This document shows, one piece after another, positions 37,707 through 46,751 of a stretch of 64,000 nucleotides of DNA (position 1 is its first letter; each line of letters starts with the position of its first letter). The stretch lies in the NCBI RefSeq assembly GCF_000171235.2, contig NZ_ABEA03000041.1, forward strand, positions 1 through 64,000. The letters run 5' to 3'. The translations under genes were made by a program, and so were the position numbers. The stretch comes from Geminisphaera colitermitum TAV2. Lineage in GTDB: Bacteria > Verrucomicrobiota > Verrucomicrobiia > Opitutales > Opitutaceae. The notes below the pieces were generated by a model. The model made no database searches. It had not been told where the DNA came from and saw nothing but the letters and a program-made list of their open reading frames with translations.

Positions 37707-38711
37707 TCAGGTGTTTTCTTTCTTCGTGTCGAGGAGGCGTTCGTCGAATTTCATGCCAAGCGAGAGGCCGAGGGCTTCGAGCTTGTCCTTGATTTCGTTG
37801 AGCGACTTCTTGCCGAAGTTGCGATACTTGAGCATCTCCTGCTCGGTCTTCATCGCCAGTTCACCAACGGTGGTGATGTTGGCGTTGTTGAGGCAGTTGG
37901 CGGCGCGAACGGAGAGTTCGATTTCGTTGACCGACATGTTGAGCAGCTTGCGGAGCTTGTTCTGCTCCTCGCTGACTTCGCTCTGCTGGTTTTCGAATTC
38001 GTAGTTCTCGCCACTGACGCGGTCGAACACGTCGATGTGGTGCTTGAGAATGGCGGCGGATTGCTTGAGGGCGTCGTCGGGCGTGATGCGTCCGTCGGTC
38101 CAGATTTCGAGGTTGAGCTTGTCGTAGTCGGTGATCTGGCCGACGCGGGTGTTCTCAACGGCGTATTTGACGAGGGTGACGGGCGAGAAGAGCGAGTCGA
38201 TGGCGATGACACCGATGGCTTGTTCTTCTTTTTTGTTTTGCTCGCCAGGATAGTAACCACGACCGGTCTTGATTTCGATCTCGGCGTTGAAGGGACGCGC
38301 GCGGTCGAGGGTGCAGATGACCTGGTTGGGGTTGACAACGGTGACGTTGGAGTCGGCCTGAATGTCGGCGGCGGTCACGGGGCCTTCGCGGTTGACGCGA
38401 ATCTGGAGGGTGATCGGGTCGCGCTTGGTGCTGATGAGGAGCACTTTTTTCAGGTTAAGCACGATGTCAGTGACGTCTTCGACGACGCCGTCGATGCTCT
38501 GAAACTCGTGGTTCACACCCTCGATTTTGATCGAGGAGATGGCCGAGCCTTCGATGGAGGACAGGAGGACGCGGCGCAGGGAGTTGCCGATGGTGTGTCC
38601 GTAGCCGGCTTCAAAGGGTTCGGCGATGAACTTGGCGTAGGTGTCGGAAGAGCCTTCCTCGACCTTGGTGAGCTTGTTGGGTAGTTCGAACTTTCCGAGG
38701 CGTTTAGGCAT
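37707..38711 (-). CDS. rpoA: DNA-directed RNA polymerase subunit alpha
   Basis: A 334-residue protein from ATG 38711 (MPKRLGKFELPNKLTKVEEG). The N-terminal dimerisation domain contains EPFEAGYGHTIGNSLRRVLL. The C-terminal alpha-CTD (LNMSVNEIELSVRAANCLNN, ...LKYRNFGKKSLNEIKDKLEA) contacts UP elements and activators. It lies between rpsD and rplQ as in most bacteria. Confidence 0.97.
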   Translation of the reverse strand: MPKRLGKFELPNKLTKVEEGSSDTYAKFIAEPFEAGYGHTIGNSLRRVLLSSIEGSAISSIKIEGVNHEFQSIDGVVEDVTDIVLNLKKVLLISTKRDPITLQIRVNREGPVTAADIQADSNVTVVNPNQVICTLDRARPFNAEIEIKTGRGYYPGEQNKKEEQAIGVIAIDSLFSPVTLVKYAVENTRVGQITDYDKLNLEIWTDGRITPDDALKQSAAILKHHIDVFDRVSGENYEFENQQSEVSEEQNKLRKLLNMSVNEIELSVRAANCLNNANITTVGELAMKTEQEMLKYRNFGKKSLNEIKDKLEALGLSLGMKFDERLLDTKKENT

Positions 38712-38771
38712 GGCGGTAAAAGTGGCTGGATTGGATTGGTTAAAAAATGGTTCGTTGAATTTCAAGCAAGA

Positions 38772-38805
38772 GGCCCATCCCCGTTTTATAAATTGGGGGT
38801 GGGCC
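38772..38805 (-). promoter_or_regulatory. Strong hairpin between rpsD and rpoA
   Basis: ggcccatcccc (38772-38782) pairs with ggggtgggcc (38796-38805). It has no T-run, so it is not an obvious terminator; it could attenuate, or protect the mRNA between the two genes. Function inferred. Confidence 0.5.
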
Positions 38806-38845
38806 GTGTTGTTTCATTCAAGACGTTGAAGGTGTTTCCCACGGT

Positions 38846-39454
38846 TTAGCGGGAGTAAAATTCGACGATCAACTGTTCGTTGATGTCGGGGGCCATCTCC
38901 TCGCGGGTGGGGAGGCGGTTGACGACGGCCTTGAATGCCTCGGCGTTGAGCGTGAGCCAGCCGGGAACGTTGCGGGCGCGGGTCTCTTCGAGATTGCGCT
39001 GCGCGAGCTGGCGGGAGCCGGCGGCGTTCTTGATTTCAAGTTCGTCACCGACCTGCACGGCGTAGCTGGCGATGTCCACCTTGTGGCCGTTGACGCGGAC
39101 GTGTCCGTGACCAACGAGCTGGCGGGCGGCGGCGCGACTGCGGGCAAAGCCGAGAAGATAAATGATGCTGTCGAGGCGGGTCTCCAAGAGTTGGAGGAAG
39201 CGTTCGCCGGTGACGCCACGTTCGCGCTTGGCGGCTTCGAAGGTGCGGCGGAACTGGCGTTCAAGGAGGCCGTAAACGTAACGAAGTTTTTGTTTTTCGT
39301 TAAGACCGGCGGCGTATTCAGAGACTTTGCGACGGAGTTTGGGTCCGTGCTGGCCGGGCGGATACGGGCGCTTTTCGTAGGCCTTGGTGGCTCCGAAAAG
39401 AGGTTGGTTGAAACGCCGGCTGAGACGGGTTGTTGGTCCGGTGTAGCGAGCCAT
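38846..39454 (-). CDS. rpsD: 30S ribosomal protein S4
   Basis: A 202-residue protein with the full S4 layout: MARYTGPTTRLSRRFNQPLF at the N-terminus (no zinc cysteines), and the S4 RNA-binding domain RLDSIIYLLGFARSRAAARQ, LVGHGHVRVNGHKVDIASY. In other bacteria S4 also regulates the alpha operon. Confidence 0.97.
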   Translation of the reverse strand: MARYTGPTTRLSRRFNQPLFGATKAYEKRPYPPGQHGPKLRRKVSEYAAGLNEKQKLRYVYGLLERQFRRTFEAAKRERGVTGERFLQLLETRLDSIIYLLGFARSRAAARQLVGHGHVRVNGHKVDIASYAVQVGDELEIKNAAGSRQLAQRNLEETRARNVPGWLTLNAEAFKAVVNRLPTREEMAPDINEQLIVEFYSR

Positions 39455-39519
39455 GATGTTTTAGAATTTGTGATTTAAGATTTGAGATTTGAGATTCCGC
39501 GCGAGGCGCGGAGCGCGGA

Positions 39520-40155
39520 TTAGACGCGGCGGCGCTTGCGTGGACGGCAGCCGTTGTGCGGCACCGGCGTGACGTCGATGATGGAGTTGATTTCGAGGCC
39601 GATGGCTTGCAGGGCGCGGACGGCGCTGTCGCGTCCGAGGCCGGGGCCGGAGAGGCGGATGGTGACGTCCTTGAGTCCGTGCGACATGGCGTTGCGGGCG
39701 GCGTCCTGGGCGACGACCTGAGCGGCGTAGGCGGTGGACTTGCGCGAACCGCGGAAGTTGCACTTGCCGGCGCTGGACCAGGCGATGACCTGCCCCTTGG
39801 CGTCGGTGATCGAGACGATGGTGTTGTTGAACGAGGCGAGCACCGTGGCGATGCCCGAGGTGACGTTCTTGGAGCCCTTGGCACGGCGGATCTTGATCGC
39901 GCCAAGCTCTTCCTTGAGGAGCTCTTCAGCGGTGGGCTGCTTGGCAACGCCACCGACGAGTTCAACGGGTTTTTCTGCCGAGGCAGCCGCAGGAGCGGCG
40001 GGAGCGGCGGCCTCGCCTTCAGCGGCGGGCTTGGCGGCCTTGGGAGCCTTGGCGGGCTTCTCGGCGGCGACAGGGGCGCCGGCAGCGGGAGCAGCGGCGG
40101 AGGCTTCCTTCTTGGGAGCCTTCTCTTTCTTGGGAGCAGACGTTTCTTCGGCCAT
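39520..40155 (-). CDS. rpsK: 30S ribosomal protein S11 with long N-terminal extension
   Basis: A 211-residue protein. The S11 core starts near residue 90 ([20 protein letters not shown]) and ends [11 protein letters not shown] as usual. The first ~85 residues are Ala/Pro/Lys-rich and probably disordered ([20 protein letters not shown]), making it much longer than the ~129-residue E. coli protein. It sits 8 bases downstream of rpsM. Confidence 0.95.
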   Translation of the reverse strand: MAEETSAPKKEKAPKKEASAAAPAAGAPVAAEKPAKAPKAAKPAAEGEAAAPAAPAAASAEKPVELVGGVAKQPTAEELLKEELGAIKIRRAKGSKNVTSGIATVLASFNNTIVSITDAKGQVIAWSSAGKCNFRGSRKSTAYAAQVVAQDAARNAMSHGLKDVTIRLSGPGLGRDSAVRALQAIGLEINSIIDVTPVPHNGCRPRKRRRV

Positions 40156-40163
40156 GGCGGGAA

Positions 40164-40541
40164 TTATTTAGCGGCTTTGGTGACGCCGACGGTGCGGCGC
40201 GGGCCTTTGCGGGTGCGGGCGTTGGTGGAGGTGCGCTGACCGCGAACCGGGAGACTGCGGCGGTGGCGGATGCCACGGTAGCAGCCAATGGCTTGCAGGC
40301 GCTTGAGGTCAGCGGTGTGAGAGCGACGGAGGTCGCCTTCGACGGTCCATTTGTGCTCGGTGATGACCTGGAGGATCTTGTTGAGCTGTTCCTCGGTGAG
40401 GTCCTGGGCCCGCATGTCGGGATTCAGTTCAGCTTCTTTCACGACTTGGTCGGCGCGAACCGGGCCAATGCCGTAGATGTAACGGAGCGAATAAGAGACT
40501 TTCTTTTTCGCAGGGATATCAACGCCAAGGAGACGAGGCAT
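40164..40541 (-). CDS. rpsM: 30S ribosomal protein S13
   Basis: A 125-residue protein. [40 protein letters not shown] and the basic tail [20 protein letters not shown] are characteristic. The genes infA and rpmJ, usually found just upstream of rpsM, are absent here. Confidence 0.97.
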   Translation of the reverse strand: MPRLLGVDIPAKKKVSYSLRYIYGIGPVRADQVVKEAELNPDMRAQDLTEEQLNKILQVITEHKWTVEGDLRRSHTADLKRLQAIGCYRGIRHRRSLPVRGQRTSTNARTRKGPRRTVGVTKAAK

Positions 40542-40601
40542 AGTGTTATGTGTGGTTTACGAGTTGGAAAAATTGCGGAATAAAATGTGTGGAAACGAGG
40601 G

Positions 40602-41372
40602 TCAGGCGCGGGGAATGGTGAGGATTTCCGGGCCGTTCTCGGTGGTGAGCACGGTGTGCTCAAAGTGAGCTGAGGGGGAGCCGTCGCAGGTGACAGTGGT
40701 CCAGCCGTCGCCAAGAGTTTTGATCTTGTAGCCGCCAAGGTTGACCATGGGTTCGATGGCGAGGGTCATGCCGGGCTTGATCTTGTCGCCGGAGTTCTTG
40801 CGTCCGTAGTTCGGAATCTGCGGTTCCTCGTGCATCGAGGTGCCGACTCCGTGGCCAACCATGTCGCGGACTACGCTGAATCCATGGGCTTCGACGTAGG
40901 TCTGGATCGCATGGGAGATGTCGCCGATGCGGTTGCCAACGCGGGCTTGGGCGATGCCGATGGTGCGGGCTTCATCGGTGACGCGGAGGAGTTTTTCGAC
41001 GGCGGGGGAGACGGTGCCAACACGGGCGGTGTAGGCGTTGTCTCCGATGTAGCCGTTGTAAACGACGCAGACGTCGAGGGCGATGATGTCGCCGTTCTGG
41101 AGAACGCGACGCATGGAGCCGATGCCGTGGACAACTTCTTCGTTAACGGAGAGGCAGGTGTAGGCGGGGTACGGGCGGTGGCCGGGGATTTGGTAGCCGT
41201 AACAGGCGCTTTTGGCTCCAAGGCGCGTCATGGTGTCGCGCGCGCTCTGATCCAAGTCGTAGGTCGTAATGCCGGGCTGGACGAGTTTTTTAAGTTCTTC
41301 CAACACGGTCGCGGCAATCGCACAAGCGTCGCGCATCCGTGCGATTCCGTCTTTGTTTTTAATGGGAATCAT
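40602..41372 (-). CDS. map: Type I methionine aminopeptidase
   Basis: A 256-residue protein from ATG 41372 (MIPIKNKDGIARMRDACAIA). Metal ligands lie in the expected blocks: GDIIALDVCVVYNGYIGDNA (two Asp), VGHGVGTSMHEEPQIPNY (His), LAIEPMVNLGG (Glu) and SAHFEHTVLTTENGPEILT (Glu). It removes initiator Met from nascent proteins. The start overlaps the stop of the adenylate-kinase-like gene (ATGA), implying coupling. Confidence 0.96.
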   Translation of the reverse strand: MIPIKNKDGIARMRDACAIAATVLEELKKLVQPGITTYDLDQSARDTMTRLGAKSACYGYQIPGHRPYPAYTCLSVNEEVVHGIGSMRRVLQNGDIIALDVCVVYNGYIGDNAYTARVGTVSPAVEKLLRVTDEARTIGIAQARVGNRIGDISHAIQTYVEAHGFSVVRDMVGHGVGTSMHEEPQIPNYGRKNSGDKIKPGMTLAIEPMVNLGGYKIKTLGDGWTTVTCDGSPSAHFEHTVLTTENGPEILTIPRA

Positions 41373-41893
41373 GCGGCGGCGAGGTGAGTTTCGACGGACT
41401 GTCCATCCTCGGCGAAGAGGTGGAGGAGTCCGTGGGTGCGATAGTATTCGTGGAGCAGGAGACGCTGCGCCTCTTCGTTTTGGTCGGAGGAGGCGGCGGA
41501 CCTGGTGGCAATGACGGCGTCGAGAGTTTCGTCGCGCGTTTCGAGCCATTCGTCGAATACACGAGCTTGGAGCAACGTAGCCGGGAAGTCCGTGAGGACA
41601 AAGCCCGCATCGGGTTTGCGCGTCCAGAACCAGCGTCGCAGCAGGGCGAGCGTGGTGGCATCACCAAGGCGGTTGCGTTGGCGGAGTTCCCGGGCGGCAG
41701 TTTGGCCGAGGGGACTCTGACGGCAAATCTCCTGCCGCATCAGTTCAGCGGGAGAGACGTGCTCAATATTCAAAGAACGAGTTTTTTCTGCCAAACGATC
41801 CGAGAGCCAGACGGGGACCGCTTGGTCGAGGATCAGAAGCCTGGGCTTGGGGCCAAGGGCTTCGTGGAAAAAAGGTGAAGACGATTCAGACAC
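41369..41893 (-). CDS. Degenerate adenylate-kinase-like protein
   Basis: A 174-residue protein at the place where adk stands in many spc operons (between secY and map). Its fold pattern resembles adenylate kinase (LIL...SDRLAEKTRSLNIEHVSPAE; RKPDAGFVLTDFPATLLQAR), but the P-loop GxPGxGK is replaced by LDQAVPVWL, and the Arg of the FPRT motif by Ala (FPAT). A LID insertion is not evident. It is probably catalytically inactive, or a diverged paralogue with a structural role. A true adk should exist elsewhere. It overlaps map by 4 bases. Confidence 0.7.
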   Translation of the reverse strand: MSESSSPFFHEALGPKPRLLILDQAVPVWLSDRLAEKTRSLNIEHVSPAELMRQEICRQSPLGQTAARELRQRNRLGDATTLALLRRWFWTRKPDAGFVLTDFPATLLQARVFDEWLETRDETLDAVIATRSAASSDQNEEAQRLLLHEYYRTHGLLHLFAEDGQSVETHLAAA

Positions 41894-41917
41894 TCCGTCG
41901 CTTGTAAAGCCGGTTTT

Positions 41918-43480
41918 TTAGTTTGCCCCCAAATGTTTGAGGGCGGCTGCCGCGAGGCCAACGATCAGAATGATGCCGAGGAAGAACCAGAGTTTGCCGA
42001 CTGTCTCCATACTGGCGGCTTCGCCAATGGCACCGGCCACGTTGGTGTTGCGGGCGCGGATGCGGCCTTTTTTCAGGAAGCCGTCATAGTGGCGCTGGAG
42101 GAGGAAGGTCTCGATCTGCTTCATCGTGTCGAGGATGACGCCGACGGTGATGAGCATGCCGGTGCCGCCGAAGAAGCTGGAGATGCGCTGCGGGACGTTA
42201 AGCTCGGCGTTCAGAAAATCCGGGAACACCGCGATGATCGTGAGGAAAATCGCACCGGCGAGAGTGATGCGCGTCATCACGAAATCCAAGAACTTGGCGG
42301 TTGGTTCGCCGGGGCGGACACCGGGGATGTAGCCGCCGTATTTCTTGAGATCCTCGGCGATCTGGATCGGCTTGAACATGACGGACACCCAGAAATAGCT
42401 GAAGAACAGGATCAGCAGCGTCATGGTGACGTAGTAAACCCAATGCCCGCGCATGAGGTTGTTGGAAAATTCGATGAGGAAAGGCAGGTTGAACGCAGCG
42501 CCGAGATAGCGGAAAATCTGCTGCGGGAAGAGCAGGATGGCGCTGGCAAAGATCACAGGCATGACGCCCGAGTAATTGACCTTGAGCGGGAGGAACGAGT
42601 TCTGGCCGCCCATGACCTTGTTGCCGACCACGCGCTTGGCGTATTGGACGGGGATTTTGCGCTGTCCCTGCACCACCATGATGATGCCCATGGTGACAGC
42701 GAAGAAGAGGATCACCATGAAGGTGAGCGAAATCATGCTGATGCCTTGGGTGCCGACGGGGGCGCGGAGGAGAGTCCAGAGGGTGCCCATCGCACCGGGG
42801 AGGTCGGAAATAATGCCGATGGTAATGAGCAACGAGATACCGTTGCCGATGCCGCGTTGGGTGATCTGTTCGCCGAGCCAGGTGAGGAGCATGGTGCCGG
42901 CGGTCATGAAGATGACCGACGAGATGAGGAACCAAGTGCGGTCAACGAGCACGATTTCACCGTAGCGGGCGATGTCGTAACCTTCGCCAAAGAGCTGGGT
43001 CGGATTTTCAAGGGCGAGAATGAGGAGCGCTCCCTGAATGAGACAGATGAGGACGGTGGCGTAACGGGTGTATTGGGAGAGCTTCTGGCGTCCCACGTCG
43101 CCCTCCTGCTGGAGCCGTGCGAGGCTGGGCACGACAGCGGTCATCAGCTGGAAAATAATGGACGCGCTGATGTAGGGCATGATGCCAAGCGCGCAAACGG
43201 CACCCTTCATGAGAGCACCGCCAGTGAACATGTTATAGAGACCCACCAGAGCGCCACCAGCACCGGTGACTTGGTCGGCAAAAAAGGCCTCAAGGGGGCG
43301 CGGGTCGAGGCCGGGCAGCGGAATGTGCGCACCAACGCGCGCGACAAAGAGGAGGGCCAGGGTGTAGAAAATCCGCGAGCGCAGCTCGGGAATCTTCAGG
43401 GAATTGGCAAAGGCGGAAAACACGGCGGAAAGGAAATGTGGATTTTCGATTTTGGATTTTCGATTTTCGATTCCCTTCAA
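41918..43480 (-). CDS. secY: Preprotein translocase subunit SecY
   Basis: Up to 520 residues with ten membrane segments; conserved blocks include RIFYTLALLFVARVGAHIPL and the plug region FTGGALMKGAVCALGIMPYI. It forms the Sec protein-conducting channel with SecE/SecG. The ATG at 43480 gives an N-terminus (MKGIENRKSKIENP) encoded by a word-like repeat (aatcgaaaatcca units). A GTG at 43423 (VFSAFANSLKIPEL) is a more natural start. Confidence 0.95.
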   Translation of the reverse strand: MKGIENRKSKIENPHFLSAVFSAFANSLKIPELRSRIFYTLALLFVARVGAHIPLPGLDPRPLEAFFADQVTGAGGALVGLYNMFTGGALMKGAVCALGIMPYISASIIFQLMTAVVPSLARLQQEGDVGRQKLSQYTRYATVLICLIQGALLILALENPTQLFGEGYDIARYGEIVLVDRTWFLISSVIFMTAGTMLLTWLGEQITQRGIGNGISLLITIGIISDLPGAMGTLWTLLRAPVGTQGISMISLTFMVILFFAVTMGIIMVVQGQRKIPVQYAKRVVGNKVMGGQNSFLPLKVNYSGVMPVIFASAILLFPQQIFRYLGAAFNLPFLIEFSNNLMRGHWVYYVTMTLLILFFSYFWVSVMFKPIQIAEDLKKYGGYIPGVRPGEPTAKFLDFVMTRITLAGAIFLTIIAVFPDFLNAELNVPQRISSFFGGTGMLITVGVILDTMKQIETFLLQRHYDGFLKKGRIRARNTNVAGAIGEAASMETVGKLWFFLGIILIVGLAAAALKHLGAN

Positions 43481-43565
43481 GTGCGATTAACGGCCGGGTT
43501 TCATCCCGTTGCTTGCCTTTAATCGAAAGTCAGGACTCGAAAATCGAAAATAACAGACGCGAGCC

Positions 43566-44021
43566 TTAGCTCGCGGCGAGGACGACGGCCTGGCCGCCGG
43601 CTTTCTCGATCTTGGCCTTGGCCGATTCCGAGAACTTGGTGGCGGTGACCTTGAGGGAACGGCTGATTTCGCCGTCGCCGAGAACCTTGACGGTGTCGAT
43701 GCCGGCACGGATGAGACCGGCGGCAACAAGGCCGGCGATGTCGACTTCCTTGACGTCATCGGCAAGGCGGGCGAGGTCGCCCACGTTCACCACGGCGATT
43801 TCCTCGCGGAAAGCGGCCTGGTTGAATCCGCGGTGCGGGAGTTTACGATAGAGAGGCATCTGGCCGCCTTCGAAGCCGGGGCGGATGGAGCCGCCGGAAC
43901 GGGCTGTCTGGCCTTTGCCACCGCGACCAGAGGTCTTGCCGTGGCCGCTGCCTTCGCCGCAACCAACGCGCTTTTTGCGATGAATGGCGCCGGGGACGTT
44001 CTTGAGTTCGTGAAGTTTCAT
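43566..44021 (-). CDS. rplO: 50S ribosomal protein L15
   Basis: A 151-residue protein. MKLHELKNVPGAIHRKKRVG, the Gly-rich GRGGKGQTARSGGSIRPGFE and PLYRKLPHRGFNQAAF are typical. Between it and secY is a spacer with word-like repeats. Confidence 0.96.
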   Translation of the reverse strand: MKLHELKNVPGAIHRKKRVGCGEGSGHGKTSGRGGKGQTARSGGSIRPGFEGGQMPLYRKLPHRGFNQAAFREEIAVVNVGDLARLADDVKEVDIAGLVAAGLIRAGIDTVKVLGDGEISRSLKVTATKFSESAKAKIEKAGGQAVVLAAS

Positions 44022-44113
44022 GTGTGCTGATTCCTAATTTTGTCTGGTCGCCCCGCCAGCGGTTTTGGCAGGCAGGACTCGGATTTTTTGTGATCTATAA
44101 ATCTGACTGGTTG

Positions 44114-44234
44114 CCACGGTAGGGAGGCCTCTCCGAGGCCTCCGTTGCGGGCGTGATGTTAATTACTGGTAAGCTCGTGGATCAAAAGTGGTTCGTTACT
44201 TGGTGCGGAGGCCTCGGAGAGGCCTCCCTACCGT
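44114..44234. repeat. Paired REP-like palindromes at the position of rpmD
   Basis: ccacggtagggaggcctctc (from 44114) and its inverse gaggcctccctaccgtg (to 44234) form a long inverted repeat around a ~60-base centre. They lie in the 236-base gap between rpsE and rplO, where rpmD (L30) is normally found. No rpmD reading frame is present. Confidence 0.8.
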
Positions 44235-44257
44235 GCTGGAACCAAGCGTGCTGGAAC

Positions 44258-44953
44258 TTAGGCTGCGGGACCGGCGGGAGCCTCGGTGTTGGCGGCGTTC
44301 TTGCGGGTGGCCTTGATCTTATCGGCACCGCGCAACTGACGGAGTCCGTCAAGGGTCGCGTTGACCACGGCGATGTGGTTCTTGGAACCCATCGACTTGG
44401 TGAGAACGTTCTTGACGCCAGCGGCTTCGAGGACGGCGCGGACGGCGCCACCAGCGATGAGGCCGGTGCCCGTCACGGCGGGGCGAAGGAGAACCTTGCC
44501 ACCGTCATGCGTGCCGAAAACTTCATGGGGGATGGTGTCGCCCTTGAGCGTCACGCTGACCATGCGTTTACGGGCGTTCTCGGTGCCTTTTTTAATGGCG
44601 TCGGGAACTTCGTTGGCCTTGCCGTAGCCGATGCCGACCTTGCCGTTTTTGTCACCAACGACGGCGAGGGCGGAGAAGCTGAAGCGGCGTCCGCCTTTGA
44701 CGACCTTGGCGCAGCGGTTGATGAAGACGACCTTCTCAACGAGTCCTGAATCGGGCTCGTCCTGGCGGTCATCACGACGGGGGCCGCCGCGACGATTGCC
44801 GCTGCCACGACGATCTCCGCCGGGGCCACGGTTGCCACGGTCGCCGCGTTCGCTGCGGGGAGCCGGGGAAGGAGCGGCGGCGGGGGCCGCGGTTTCAGCG
44901 GGGGCCGCAGGCGCTTGATTCTCGGTCTGGGAAACTTGTTCGGGAGTGCTCAT
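44258..44953 (-). CDS. rpsE: 30S ribosomal protein S5 with N-terminal extension
   Basis: A 231-residue protein. The S5 core begins near residue 70 ([40 protein letters not shown]). The N-terminal ~65 residues are Ala/Pro-rich then Arg/Gly-rich ([20 protein letters not shown]), not found in the ~167-residue E. coli protein. Confidence 0.96.
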   Translation of the reverse strand: MSTPEQVSQTENQAPAAPAETAAPAAAPSPAPRSERGDRGNRGPGGDRRGSGNRRGGPRRDDRQDEPDSGLVEKVVFINRCAKVVKGGRRFSFSALAVVGDKNGKVGIGYGKANEVPDAIKKGTENARKRMVSVTLKGDTIPHEVFGTHDGGKVLLRPAVTGTGLIAGGAVRAVLEAAGVKNVLTKSMGSKNHIAVVNATLDGLRQLRGADKIKATRKNAANTEAPAGPAA

Positions 44954-44964
44954 GTGTTGGTTCC

Positions 44965-45330
44965 TTAGAAGGACAGCCCTCCTTCGCGGGCGGCGTCGGC
45001 AAACACCTTGACTTTGCCGTGATAGGGAGCGCCGGCGCGGTCAAAGACAACGCTTTCGACTCCGGCGGCCTTGGCCTTGGCGGCAAAGGCGAGTCCGAGG
45101 GACTTGGCCCCGGCGAGGTTGGCGGCGACCTTCTGCTTGCGCAGTGCGGGGTCGAGGCTGGAGAGAAACACCAGCGTGGTGGCGCTGTCGTCGTTGATGG
45201 CCTGGGCGTAGATGTTCTTGCCGCTGAATTTCACGGCGAGACGGGGACGGGCGGAGGTGCCTTTGACCTTCTTGCGAATGCGCCAGCGGCGTTTCTGAAG
45301 GAGTTCGGCTTTGAGAATGGTATTCTTCAC
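44965..45330 (-). CDS. rplR: 50S ribosomal protein L18
   Basis: A 121-residue protein. The basic N-terminus [20 protein letters not shown] and the core [20 protein letters not shown] fit L18, which binds 5S rRNA. It is followed 11 bases later by rpsE. Confidence 0.96.
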   Translation of the reverse strand: MKNTILKAELLQKRRWRIRKKVKGTSARPRLAVKFSGKNIYAQAINDDSATTLVFLSSLDPALRKQKVAANLAGAKSLGLAFAAKAKAAGVESVVFDRAGAPYHGKVKVFADAAREGGLSF

Positions 45331-45380
45331 TGGGAAATGATTTTGTTTTAAAAATGCTTGTTCGAGAGGGCGGGTCGCAC

Positions 45381-45938
45381 TTAGGCGACGGTCTTGCCTT
45401 CCTTGCGACGGACGCGCTCGGCGTGTTCGCCCACGATGCGGACACCTTTGCCCTTGTAGGGCTCGGGCGGATAGTAGGAGCGGATCTGCGAGGTGACGGC
45501 CCCGACGAGTTGTCTGTCAGCTCCCTCGACCTTGAGTTTGGTCTGGTCGGTGACGGTGATCTTGATGCCCTCGGGCACATCGAAAACGATCGGGTGCGAA
45601 TAGCCCAGAGCGAGGTCGAGTTTGCTGCCCTTGAGGTTGGCCTTGAAACCGACGCCTTGAATTTCGAGCTCCTTTGCGAAGCCTTCAGCGGCGCCTTTGA
45701 CCATGCCGGCGATGACCGAGCGGGCCGTGCCATACATGGCGCGGGCAAAGCGTGAGTCTTCCGTGGGTTTCACAGTGACTTTGCCATCCTTCACGGTGAT
45801 TTCGACAACGGGGGCGAACACTTTGGTGTTCTTGCCCTTGGGGCCTTCCACGGCAACCGTGGTGCCTTTGTCGTCGCCTTTGACGTCGACCTTGACCTTG
45901 GCGGGAATCGTAACGGGTTGTTTACCAATGCGGCTCAT
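45381..45938 (-). CDS. rplF: 50S ribosomal protein L6
   Basis: A 185-residue protein. MSRIGKQPVTIPAKVKVDVK and the C-terminal SYYPPEPYKGKGVRIVGEHA are characteristic. It is located between rpsH and rplR as usual. Confidence 0.97.
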   Translation of the reverse strand: MSRIGKQPVTIPAKVKVDVKGDDKGTTVAVEGPKGKNTKVFAPVVEITVKDGKVTVKPTEDSRFARAMYGTARSVIAGMVKGAAEGFAKELEIQGVGFKANLKGSKLDLALGYSHPIVFDVPEGIKITVTDQTKLKVEGADRQLVGAVTSQIRSYYPPEPYKGKGVRIVGEHAERVRRKEGKTVA

Positions 45939-45956
45939 TTTGCGTGTCTCCTTGGG

Positions 45957-46349
45957 TTACCAGACTTTGCAGACGAGCTCCCCGCCGACTTTTTCGCGGC
46001 GGCAGTCGAGGTCCTTTTTGAGGCCCTTGGACGTGGAGACGATGCTGATGCCGAGTCCGTTGAGGACGCGGGGGATGTTGTTGTAACCGCAGTGGAGGCG
46101 GCGGCCGGGGGTGGAAATACGCGAGATGTGCGTCAACGCGGGCGCATTATCGACGTATTTGAGGGTGACGACGAGGGTCTTGTGACCGTTCTCATCGGCG
46201 CCTTGGGCGTAGTCGGTGACGTAGCCTTCGGCTTTAAGGATGGCCGCGAGGCTCTCCTTGAATTTGGAGTGCGGCGATACGCACTGGGCGAGACCGGCCT
46301 TGGACGCGTTGCGCAGGCGGGTCAGGAAGTCGCTGACGGGATCTGTCAT
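45957..46349 (-). CDS. rpsH: 30S ribosomal protein S8
   Basis: A 130-residue protein. MTDPVSDFLTRLRNASKAGL and the C-terminal ISIVSTSKGLKKDLDCRREK, ending GGELVCKVW, identify S8. Confidence 0.97.
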   Translation of the reverse strand: MTDPVSDFLTRLRNASKAGLAQCVSPHSKFKESLAAILKAEGYVTDYAQGADENGHKTLVVTLKYVDNAPALTHISRISTPGRRLHCGYNNIPRVLNGLGISIVSTSKGLKKDLDCRREKVGGELVCKVW

Positions 46350-46419
46350 GGTGGATGTTGTTCAGGCCACGCGGGTCATATCCGACTCCCGCGTGGAAAA
46401 TGGAAGTGTGTGTGTGTTG

Positions 46420-46725
46420 TTACCAGGAGGACTTCGTCACGCCGGGGATTTTGCCGGCGAGGGCGAGTTCGCGGAACTGGATACGGGAGACGCCGAATTT
46501 GCGGATGAAGGCGCGGGGACGGCCGCTGAGCGAACAGCGGTTGCGAATCCGGACGGCGGAGGAGTTGCGGGGGAGTTTTTGCAGCTTCTTCTGGGCGGCA
46601 AAAAACTCTTCGTCGCCAGTCTCGGGGTTGGCGAGGATGGCTTTGAGTTCGGCGCGCTTGGCGGCGTGCTTGGCAACGAGGCTCTTGCGCTTTTCGTTGC
46701 GGTTGATGGCGGAGGTCTTCGGCAT
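46420..46725 (-). CDS. rpsN: 30S ribosomal protein S14, zinc-independent long form
   Basis: A 101-residue protein. [20 protein letters not shown] and [20 protein letters not shown] are typical. The CxxC pairs of the short zinc form are missing, as in the long C-minus type. Confidence 0.96.
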   Translation of the reverse strand: MPKTSAINRNEKRKSLVAKHAAKRAELKAILANPETGDEEFFAAQKKLQKLPRNSSAVRIRNRCSLSGRPRAFIRKFGVSRIQFRELALAGKIPGVTKSSW

Positions 46726-46751
46726 TGTGGGAAGAGAGTGGGTTGCGTTCT

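Noticed and set aside
41369-41893. Annotation as functional adenylate kinase (adk)
   Set aside because: The P-loop and the FPRT arginine are missing, so only position and fold resemblance support adk.
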